Positions 56,440 to 64,000 of a stretch of 64,000 nucleotides of DNA are shown here, piece by piece. Both the position numbers and the translations under genes were made by a program. Below the pieces are notes generated by a model that saw only the letters and a program-made list of their open reading frames with translations, searched no databases and had not been told where the DNA came from. The stretch is taken from positions 719,484,232 through 719,548,231 of the forward strand of contig NC_057861.1 of the NCBI RefSeq assembly GCF_019393635.1. Direction: 5' to 3'. Source of the stretch: Dromiciops gliroides (taxonomy: Eukaryota > Chordata > Mammalia > Microbiotheria > Microbiotheriidae). Within the stretch, counting starts at the first letter, position 1; the number at the start of each line of letters is the position of its first letter.

Positions 56440-56680
56440 TCTTGTTAAACGAAACTACTGACTCAGTGAATAGAAAACCTTGGGCATGAGGTAAGAAAAA
56501 TCTGAGTTCAAATTTGGTCTCAGATACTTATTAGTGGTGTGAACCTTGAACAAGTCACTTAAAACACAATTTGCTTCTATTCCCTCAACTGTGAAATAAA
56601 GATTATTATAGCACCTATCTCATAGATTTGTACTGAAGATTGATGAAACTAGATTTTGGGAAGGACATACCACTTAATTT
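56440..56680 (+). mobile_element. MIR/THER-like SINE
   Basis: TCTGAGTTCAAATTTGGTCTCAGATAC, TGAACAAGTCACTTAAAAC and GTGAAATAAAGATTATTATAGCACC. Confidence 0.75.
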
Positions 56681-56710
56681 TGTCTATTATTATAATTCTT
56701 TGCTTTTCTG

Positions 56711-57595
56711 ACAGATGCAGCTAGGTGGAAGAGTGGATAAAGCACTGGCCCTGGAATCAGGAGGACCTGAGTTCCTATCTCATTCAAACACTTAATAGAT
56801 GTGTGACCCTGGGCAAGTCACTTAAGCCCAATTGACTTAAATATCTGATGTGATGTCTAGTCATCCTGATGTATATCTTGCCACTACACACAGATGGCTC
56901 TGGAGGAGAGAGTGAAGTTGATGACCTTGCACAACCTTCTGTCACTTAAATCCAATTCAGTGCAAGTCATGATGATGGAGGAGGCTAAAAGGGGTTAACA
57001 GATAACCTCAGACTTGATTAATAGTAGCTAAAAAGCTTAACAGAGAAACTTCTTATCAACAGTACAGTAACAGAGGGTTAAGTCCCTATCAATAAATAAT
57101 ATCAACAGAAGCTTAGGGAAGGTAACCAGAGATTATTAACCATTAATAGACATTAAAGAGACATTCTAAACAGAGACCCTTGGGGTCTGAAAAGTTTAAA
57201 ATCAAATGTGTCCTTGGGTTCACCTTAAACCCCAAAAACACACCCCTAGGGAAAAAGGTACCCACCTTGGAAGACATATTAGGACCCCAGGAAGTCCAAA
57301 TTAGGTTATTAACCTCCCTAAGGAGGAGATTAAGATAATGAGGAGATAACCTACTTTTCTCACTAATAACCATTTCCATCTCTCTATTTGAGACAACCTT
57401 TATTTTTTGGGTGATTCTTTCTGTGGCCATGAGTCTTTTAATAAAACTTGGGAAACTGAGTCACTGAGTCTTGTAATTCTTTGGGATGCCTCACAATCAA
57501 TTTGATCAATTATATCTATCCCCCAACATTAATGACATCATCCTGATGTCATGATCCTCTTCAAGAACAAAGGACCAATAAAAACAATAACAAGA
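56711..57595 (+). mobile_element. MAR1-type SINE with RTE-like tail, split by an LTR
   Basis: Head GCAGCTAGGTGGAAGAGTGG and core TGGGCAAGTCACTTAAGCCC, then not poly-A but the tail ATCTTGCCACTACACACAGATGGCTCTGGAGGAG type, ending in GTCATGATCCTCTTCAAGAAC and an A/C-rich stretch near 57595. The LTR at 56973-57531 interrupts the tail. Confidence 0.8.
56973..57531 (+). mobile_element. Solo LTR, family D
   Basis: 559 bp. It begins TGATGGAGGAGGC and ends CCCAACATTA; the related copy at 59127-59775 ends in CATCA on its own strand, so TGATG..CATCA is the likely ancestral end pair. AATAAA near 57438 is followed by a U5-like part. A perfect 4-bp duplication ATGA lies at 56969-56972 and 57532-57535. Confidence 0.82.
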
Positions 57596-57769
57596 GTCAT
57601 ATACCTTTTTGACAAGTATTAAAAATCTTCAGCAGTATCTTCCTTCCCCAAATTAGGAAGGGAAACTAGTAGGACTTTGAATAGTTCCAAGAATTTATCT
57701 CATTGTTTTTTATCCTATCTAATGAGGCAAGTCCCAGGCACTTAGCAAATACTCATTTCTGCCTAAGAT

Positions 57770-57925
57770 ACTCAGCAGCTTGGTTACCCTGAACAAGTCA
57801 GAATCTCCCTCAACCTCAGTTTCATCATCTGTAAAATAGGATTGTTGTGAGGATGAAGTGATATATCACATGTGAAATGTCTTGCCAACCTTCAAGTGCT
57901 ATATAAATACTAGCTATTATTGTTT
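57770..57925 (+). mobile_element. MIR SINE 3' part
   Basis: CCTGAACAAGTCAGAATCTCCCTCAACCTCAGTTTC, TCTGTAAAATAGGATTGTTGTGAGG and CAAGTGCTATATAAATACTAGCTATTATT. Confidence 0.85.
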
Positions 57926-58689
57926 CAAAGATGAGCAAAATAAATGACTAAGGAAATGGTCATTCATTTTGGCAATTCAAAGGTCACTGGTTATTTTGGG
58001 AAAAAAGTACTTCAAGTTAAATGATAATATCAGAAACCAAACTGCAAATGGTTGAGAAGGTTGTGAAAAAATAGGCAAAAGTTCCATTAGTTCTTTTTCT
58101 TTTTCTTTTCTAGGAGTCTATGAGTGTTAGGAGAATACCGAGAAGTGACAGGATTAGGTCAAAAGATGGGGGCCACCTAAAGGTGTTTGGAGGCAGGGGA
58201 AGAGAGATAAGGAAAGAGATTAAATAGACATGATTATGTAAACAATCTGCCAGATGACACTGGAAGGAGTAGGATGGGTAGGGATGTTAGGGGGCCTCCT
58301 CTTCCTCAGAGATTGGTTTTAATAAAAAAGAGAGAAGGGGATACATAAGATATCAAGGAGCTTTGAGAGAGAGTAGGGGACCTTTATATTCTCAACAAAA
58401 TATACATTATCTCTGACAGGCTAAAGGGGAGATTTAAAATAGGGAAATGTGACACTGAGTCATTTAGGGACTGAGAATGTATGTACTTTGCATGCTCCCT
58501 CATTCAACATGCCCAATTGAATTACTTGAATTTTATTTAACCCCAATCTACTGCCTTGGTAATGGCACCTTCCTACAAAAAAACCAAAAAAACCCAAAAA
58601 GTATTAAAAGAGTAAACTCCATTCTATTTAAAATCACTTTACAGTTATATATCTATCACTGGGAGTAAATAGCTATCTTAAAAATATCT
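57926..58689. other. Unassigned DNA
   Basis: No supported repeat or gene. Confidence 0.4.
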
Positions 58690-59030
58690 GAAGGGATGTC
58701 ATAAAGAAGGGAGAATAGATTTGTTCTACTGTGCCCCAGAGGACAGAACTAGGTAGAAATTGCAGAGAAGTAAATTTGGGCTTGGCATAAGGAAAAACTT
58801 TGTAAACAGTGAAAGCTGAAATCTAAAACTAGACAACGCTTCCTTTTAAGGTAATAAAACGTTGTTTTTGTTTTGTTTTTCCCCTTCAGATGGAAGTCTT
58901 CAGGCAAAGGTGGAAGCGATTAATCTGTACCTAGTAAGATAGGACCTTGTTTAAGTACAGGTATGGCCTTTGCAATCACCTCAGAGGCCCCTTCAAATTC
59001 TCACAATTCTGTGATTCTTAAAAGGAACCA
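58690..59030 (+). mobile_element. CR1/L3-like LINE 3' end
   Basis: GGGATGTCATAAAGAAGGGAG, GGCATAAGGAAAAACTTTGTAAAC, GAAGTCTTCAGGCAAAGG, then TCAGAGGCCCCTTCAAATTC and TCTGTGATTCT: the order of CR1/L3 3' ends. Old and decayed. Confidence 0.65.
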
Positions 59031-59126
59031 AAAATTATTAAATTGAGCCCATCCTAAACTACTCATTTTGTAAGACAGACCATTCCTATGTCCAACATTA
59101 TTTTCTAATCTTGGTTATGATGGAAA

Positions 59127-59775
59127 TGATGTGTCGGTGGATTTAATTGATCAGATTGATTGTGAGGCATCCCAAAGAATTAGAAGACTCAGTGACTCAG
59201 TTTCCCAAGTTTTATTACAATAATATGCATGACCACAGGGAGGCCCCCAGGGAGGTGTCTCGAATAGGGGGATAAAAATGGTTTTATTTATAATCAGAAA
59301 ATAATTGATCATCTCCTCTTTATCCTAATCTCCAATTTAGTGAAGTACAGGGGAGGGCCTATCCTAATTTGGAGGTCCTGGGGGCTTAAGACAACCCCCA
59401 AAATGGGAATCGTTTTCCCTGGAGGGTGTTTTGGGGGTTTACACATCATAAAGTGAACCTAAGGACAAATTTGGCCTTTTCTGTATATGTTCCCAAGAAC
59501 ATGCTTAAACTTGTCAATCTCAGAGGGTCTCTGTGCTTATGGTATTTCTTTACTTAAGATCTGGTTTCTAGGTGTCCTTTCATCTAGGAATATTGATGGC
59601 TATTAATGGTCAATGGTCCCTGGTTACCTTCTGTTGATGGTGAGGGTAGATAGGGACAGACCCTCTTGTTTACAGTAAGAACACAAACCTTAGTTTCTCT
59701 GTTAACCCTTTTAGGTACTATTAATAAGCACTCAAGCCTCAATTTATCTGTTAACCCTTTTAGCCTCCTCCATCA
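59127..59775 (-). mobile_element. Solo LTR, family D, inverted relative to 56973
   Basis: On the minus strand it starts TGATGGAGGAGGCTAAAAGGG and ends in CATCA. It shares AATAAAACTTGGGAAACTGAGTCA (plus strand of the other copy) and GTTAACAGA blocks with 56973-57531. Flanks GAAA and TAAA are a 4-bp duplication with one change. About 650 bp. Confidence 0.78.
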
Positions 59776-60218
59776 TAAACATTTCTTATAATAGGGGGAG
59801 GAACAGACTTGGGATTTGATTGGGACTCAGTACCTCCCTTGAAATTTCAAGTCTTAGAGGTGCCCATAGACATCAAATGTGGCTCAGGTCTTCCCAGTTT
59901 CAAGGCCAGTTTTTCATACATCATCCCACCCTTTCTCATATTTTGAATATGAACCATGATATTAAAAATATTATAACTTAACGATTAATGGGGACCAAAT
60001 AACCAAAACTAATTACTTAATCTCAATTTGAAGGGGGAGTGAAAGCGTTTATACTCAATGCCTACTTACCCTCATTTCATTTTTTATTATTAAATATGAT
60101 AGTTTAATTTTAGGTAATATCTTTACCTGTACAATCATTGTTCAGAATTGTGACTCAAAAGCAAGAACCTAAGAAGAATTATATAAATGAAACTCACTAT
60201 AGCCTTAAAGTATAAAAA
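59776..60218. other. Unassigned DNA
   Basis: AT-rich DNA between the family-D LTR and the retroposed retrovirus. No repeat core or gene seen. Confidence 0.45.
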
Positions 60219-60229
60219 CACACTCATTT

Positions 60230-60254
60230 TTTAAATTTTATTATTATTTTTTTT
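60230..60254 (-). other. A-rich tail of the retroposed RNA
   Basis: Poly-A with T interruptions on the minus strand (eight A, then TAATAATAAAATTTAAA), directly after CTTATTCT. AATAAA lies 18 nt or so upstream (about 60269-60276). Confidence 0.82.
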
Positions 60255-61024
60255 AGAATAAGATAGTAATTTATTTAGTGGCAGGGGAAGGGAAGGGAAA
60301 CCATAAAAGAAATCCTTGTTCTTTTCATGGAGAGAAAGGCACAGAGCATGGCTCTGAGATACCAATCTCCTCAAGTAGGAGACAGGCAGGTACTTTTATA
60401 GAGGATGGATGGGGGTGACCATTTGACTGTGGAAAGTTCCTTTAGTGAGGGAGACCATCCCCCACTGGTGGTGACTGGAGGAATTGGGTGAGGGGTGGCT
60501 GCAGATCTCTCAAGCCATCTCCTCAAGACACAAAGGAAGCAGCCACACCCAGACTTATCTCCCCAGGGGTAAGGGAGACAAGAATGAAGGGTGGAGGTCC
60601 CAAAGCTAGCTCAGTCAGATCTGGTTCCACTTCTCTCTTTAGGTGTGCTGTCCTCTGGTTTAGTTTCTCAAGGAGAAAGTTCTTTGATATTCCCCTGAGA
60701 ACTTCTGGGGTGCTATGGGCCCATAAAATTCCCCACTTGTCTATATATGAGGAAATGGGATGACAATTCTTCTGAAACTGCTTCATGCTGAGTGAGGGTC
60801 GAAGAAATCACAGCGCAAGGGAGGGGGAGGGGAGAAGTGGAGAAGGATTGGTCTTGAGTGTGAGGAGTTGTGAAGTCCAGAGGGTGGGAAAAGATGCATA
60901 GGCACAGTGTGCTATCTGCCATGAATCCTTGTGCCTAGATGGAACAGACTTAAACAAAGATTTTAAAAGAAACTGGGGCAAAAAAATGAAAAAGGGTTTA
61001 TCAGATAAGGAGTAAAAAGTATGG
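60255..61024 (-). repeat. 3' LTR part: U3-R without U5
   Basis: R is 60255-60370, matching R at 63776-63886. U3 runs from the polypurine tract at 61025 to 60371. A TATA box (TATAAAA, 60400-60394 minus) is 30 nt upstream of the R start GGAGATTGG. The expected U5 (135 bp at the other end) is missing here. Confidence 0.82.
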
Positions 61025-61041
61025 CCCCCTTTTTTTTTCCC
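61025..61041 (-). promoter_or_regulatory. Polypurine tract
   Basis: GGGAAAAAAAAAGGGGG on the minus strand, next to U3, as in gamma-type retroviruses. Confidence 0.75.
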
Positions 61042-61124
61042 AGTGGAAGCTGGAAAGGCTGAATGCAAGACAGGGCATGGCCTGCCTTACAAAAGTTACG
61101 TAATCAGGTCAAAGCTTAGTTCTG

Positions 61125-61300
61125 TGAAAGGCAGTGTCTGTCTACATTTTTGGGTCCTTACCTCGATCCCCACGACTTCATGCCTTGATTGAATGGTAGT
61201 GAGAGAGTAAGACAGAGGTCGCCCCTGAATCATCCCTAGACTTGCCTCCTATGTTCAGCTTGGCCATGGGCTTGGCCCTGGAGATGTCAGTGATAAGGGG
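61125..61300 (-). pseudogene. Retroviral protease remnant
   Basis: One minus-strand frame reads AKLNIGGKSRDDSGATSVLL, with D-S-G-A at about 61218-61232 in the place of the aspartic-protease D-[ST]-G-A active site. The preceding strand-turn residues fit the start of a gammaretroviral protease. It breaks off shortly after and no RT follows, so a deletion joins it to the 3' part. Confidence 0.65.
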
Positions 61301-61734
61301 CTGACTAGGAGCCTAAACTTCAGAGAGCTGGATTTTTCGCTAGGCCAACCTCTTGGGGGCTGCACTGGGGACAAAGAAGTAGGAGAGCTGGCCTTAACTT
61401 CGTGGGGCTTCCCCCACTCCTGTGTCTCAGTTTACTGCATCTGCCAGAATCTCGGCCACCCAGAGATCTGCTGGTAGCAGACGTGATAGCTGCTGCTATT
61501 AAGTGAGGGTTGGTCTATGGAGTGGTCACACGCCATCTTTTCTCTCTCTTTGGCTACTGCAAGGTCCCTGTTATCAAAAATCTTAAAAGCAATATTAGGG
61601 AGTTGTGAGGATGAGGTCTGGGGACCCCAGTCTAACTTCTGGAATTCTCTCCTAATGCCAGGAGCAGATTGGCTGATAAAATGTATATTGAGGACAGCTA
61701 TTACTACATCTTTTCCTGGATCTAGGTTGGATAT

Positions 61735-62110
61735 TTCTTCAGAGAATCCACGAGGTGACTCATGAAAAGATCTGGGTTTTCCTCAGGCCCCTGTGTGATC
61801 TCCTTTGGGTCTACAGCTGGCACAGCTGTAGTTCCAGGAACCCCAGCCCAATTTCCAACCTGCGAATATTCATCTCTGACTTATACCACCAGGGCCCAAA
61901 TCTGTTTTTTCTCATTGGGGGTACAACAGCTGGCAAGAATAATTTACAAATCGGTCCAGGAAAGGTCAAACTGCATTGTCACAGACTTAAAGCCATCCAT
62001 GAACTGTGTGGGGTTCTCTGAATAACACCCCAATTTCTCTTTAATCTGAGATAAACTGTTCATGGAAAAAGGAACATGAATTAGTTTTGTACCCTTCCCA
62101 ATGGGAAATT
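61735..62110 (-). pseudogene. Gag capsid remnant
   Basis: VPFSMNSLSQIKEKLG (near 62028-62075) and DPKEITQGPEENPDLFMSHL (near 61750-61810) match the start and the late conserved helix of a gamma-like capsid, in the right order. At least one in-frame stop lies between them. The capsid major homology part downstream is not well kept. Confidence 0.75.
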
Positions 62111-62714
62111 CCCTTAATGGAAGCAGGGGAGCAGTGGGAGATGCTGGTAGGGATCTGGGTGAAACCAGTTGGGGAGGTGGCTAGGGTGGAGGCAGAGCCA
62201 GAGGATTGGGTGGAGGAGCCAGGTTAGTCCGTGAGGTAGGTGGAGGATGGGTATCAGTCTTTGGCTGTGGCATGGGTGGAGGAGGGCTAAAGGAGACTGG
62301 AAGAATGGGCATAGGCGATTGTAGATTAGGTAAAGCAGATGGGAGCAGCTGCTGAATGGAAAAAATAGGAGAATAGCAAAGGTATTGGAGCTCCCTCAGA
62401 TTGTGACGGGGTTACAGCTGTGAGGGGTACAGCTGGATAGGTTGTGGAGATCACTGTTGTGTAGGGCAAATAGAGGAATACTGACGTCCACTCCCAGTGT
62501 GGCCAGAGCTTGGCTATGGAGGGCACAGGGGATTGGTTCTGAGATCAACCGGTGGGCAAAGAGAGGTCTCAGTCATGGAGTGGTATGACAGTGGCTGACC
62601 CACTGGTACTGAAGCAGGTGGGGAAGAAGAGGTGAAGCAAGAAACGGGCAGGGAATAAGGCTGAGGAGCAGGAGGGGATGGGGTCCCAGAGGAGGTGCCA
62701 GAAGGGTTAGCTAA

Positions 62715-63044
62715 TCACTTGGACTTGAGGTGATTTTCTACTGGCAAGAGGACCTCATCCTTTCCTTTTGACTTCTGGCTTAAAGCCATAAAGGCCAAAA
62801 TGTATGGCATCTCTGTCCATCTCCCTTCATGCCTGCAAAACTTGTCCAATTGCAAAATGGTGTTATAGTTAAAGGTTCCGTGTACAGTCTGGATTCCTTG
62901 AGGTGCCAGAGGATACCGTGGCCAGACAGTGTTACAATAATAGATCATGCATCTGTTTCTCAAATTTGTAAATTCTAATTTATTCCAATCTCATAGGATG
63001 CACCCCAGGGGTGAGCCTTTCAGTACACTTACTTTCTGTCCCAT
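62715..63044 (-). pseudogene. Gag matrix remnant with premature stop
   Basis: An ATG at 63044 opens MGQKVSVLKGSPLG; Gly2 is in the position used for N-myristoylation of gammaretroviral Gag. A TGA at codon 18 stops it. The same frame is then open for 82 codons (62963-62715) and has WPRYPLAPQG and GTFNYNTILQLDKFC, with a later P-Y-I-L-A-F block, all typical of gamma-type matrix. It ends at another stop before the Pro-rich region (about 62180-62700). Confidence 0.8.
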
Positions 63045-63227
63045 GGGTGTACCCAGATATCGTCCTGTCTAAGGAGAATGGTTTGAATGTAGTTCAGATG
63101 TTAGATTGAGATTTCTCAAGGGAGAGAGATGCTGGCTGCCCCTCTTGTGGAAGAGCAGAGCTCTGGAAAGGGATAGACACACAAGCACAAAAGTTCTTAC
63201 ACAGAAACATGGAGTCCGAGGGTCCGA

Positions 63228-63592
63228 GCGTGGTTCGGACATCTAGCTGTGCTTTTGGTGAGAGAGGGAGTCCCATTCTGCCCGTCCAAAGGCTGCAAAG
63301 GCTGACCATCTCTACCTCTCTGTGACTCAAACGGGAGGTCAAGTCAGTTGGGAGAGGGAGAAGAGAAACCCAGAAGGGAGGTTCCTAACTCCACATTTTG
63401 TGTGCCAAGCATGGTTCAGACGTCTGGCTGAAATTTTGGCGAGGGAGGGAGACCCAGGCTGCCCATTGGCTGTCGTGTGCGAAAGCTGACCATCTCTACC
63501 TCTCTGTCACTCAAACGGGGAGTTGAGTTGGGTGGGAGGGGGAGAAAGGAAACCCAGAAGGGAGGTTTCTACCTCGAGGTTTTGTGTGCCAA
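63228..63592. repeat. Tandem duplication (about 191 bp) in the retroviral leader
   Basis: Unit 1 (63228-63418) and unit 2 (63419-63592) share GTTC[G/A]GAC, GCTGACCATCTCTACCTCTCTGT, CTCAAACGGG and AACCCAGAAGGGAGGTT, ending TTTTGTGTGCCAA. Several substitutions and indels separate them. It lies between primer site and gag start, where packaging signals occur. Confidence 0.85.
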
Positions 63593-63618
63593 GAGGAAAG
63601 AGGGAATTTCCTGTACCC

Positions 63619-63636
63619 TTCAAAGTTTGGGCACCA
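63619..63636 (-). promoter_or_regulatory. Primer binding site
   Basis: TGGTGCCCAAACTTTGAA on the minus strand, 4 nt after the U5 end CCCATGACA. It begins with the needed TGG and is closest to a tRNA-Phe-type site, with several changes. Confidence 0.65.
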
Positions 63637-63640
63637 AAAA

Positions 63641-63886
63641 TGTCATGGGGAAAATAGGGTAAGGGGTTTGGGTAGGGTATAGGGGTCTGGGAAAGGGGTT
63701 AGAGGTTTGGGGTCCTTAGGAATTCCTCTTTAAAGAATTACACCCTCTTGCACACAAAGGCAGTTAGAATAAGATAGTAATTTATTTAGTGGCAGGGGAA
63801 GGGAAGGGAAGGGAAACCATGAAAGAAATCCTTGGACTTCTCATGGGGAGAGAGGCACAGAGGGTGAGTCTGAGATACCAATCTCC
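63641..63886 (-). repeat. 5' LTR part: R-U5 without U3
   Basis: R 63886-63776 (GGAGATTGGTATCTCAG to CTTATTCT) and U5 63775-63641 (ending CCCATGACA). The R sequence agrees with 60370-60255. U3 is absent: the copy passes straight into the target duplication. Confidence 0.85.
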
Positions 63887-64000
63887 CACACTCATTTCTA
63901 AAAGCTAATAAGCGTAAACTGCACACACTAAATTCTCTTCATTTTTAAAAAAACAATTAGTTCAACACTTCCAGGAAGGGGAGGTCATTTATCCTCAGCT

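Larger units (their letters stand above)
60230..63886 (-). mobile_element. Retroposed copy of a retroviral RNA (gamma-like ERV, family C)
   Basis: On the minus strand the order is R-U5 (63886-63641), primer site, duplicated leader, gag remnants, protease remnant, polypurine tract, U3-R (about 61024-60255) and an A-rich tail (60254-60230). RT, integrase and envelope are absent. The 5' end lacks U3 and starts at the predicted cap site; the 3' end lacks U5 and ends after AATAAA. CACACTCATTT flanks it at 60219-60229 and 63887-63897, 11 bp instead of 4. This is what L1-mediated copying of a polyadenylated viral transcript gives. Coding parts have stops and frame changes. Confidence 0.88.

Noticed and set aside
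60523..61068. Minus-strand frames of 86-87 codons in the retroposed retrovirus
   Set aside because: They lie in U3/LTR sequence downstream of the polypurine tract. I found no accessory-gene or envelope features.

Overview
The window reads as AT-rich, repeat-dominated mammalian DNA, and the repeats point to a marsupial. Many copies of a tRNA-derived CORE-SINE begin with a GGGGCAGCTAGGTGGC-type head. Older MIR/THER-like SINEs, MAR1-type SINEs with an RTE-like tail, and L1 copies with marsupial-style ORF1, ORF2 and 3' ends are also present. The species cannot be fixed by eye. I found no exon of a working protein-coding gene, no free-standing RNA gene, no CRISPR and no prokaryotic-style operon. 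Nearly every open frame lies in a transposon or is chance.

Layout. 1-7.0 kb: three L1 pieces (+, -, +) with three SINEs and a solo LTR. 7.4-11.1 kb: a small non-autonomous endogenous retrovirus with two LTRs that look identical. 11-22.7 kb: quiet DNA with SINEs, microsatellites and a possible LTR. 22.7-31.1 kb: two plus-strand L1 5' halves, the second carrying a perfect 59-bp inverted repeat. 31-33.4 kb: tetranucleotide-rich satellites. 33.4-41.6 kb: a stack of minus-strand L1s. The main copy holds an internal 248-bp duplication, a very short truncated SINE and a processed pseudogene of the mitochondrial carrier UCP2. 41.6-50 kb: old SINEs, a degenerate non-L1 reverse transcriptase and satellites. 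50-60 kb: five further solo LTRs from at least four families. 60.2-63.9 kb: a minus-strand gamma-type retroviral sequence whose ends match a polyadenylated RNA, not a provirus.

Main result. The 60.2-63.9 kb element begins at the predicted transcription start (30 nt downstream of a TATA box seen in its own 3' LTR), runs R-U5-leader-gag-protease-U3-R, ends 18 nt or so after AATAAA in an A-rich tail, and has 11-bp target-site duplications. That is the structure expected if L1 machinery reverse-transcribed a retroviral mRNA. By contrast, the 7.4-11.1 kb element is a normal integrase-type insertion with a 4-bp duplication and matching LTRs, so it is probably young. Most of the solo LTRs also show exact or near-exact 4-bp duplications, which suits class I (gamma-like) retroviruses.

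Limits. Family names for repeats are from recognition, not library search, and boundaries are by eye. Identity statements come from reading the two copies side by side.
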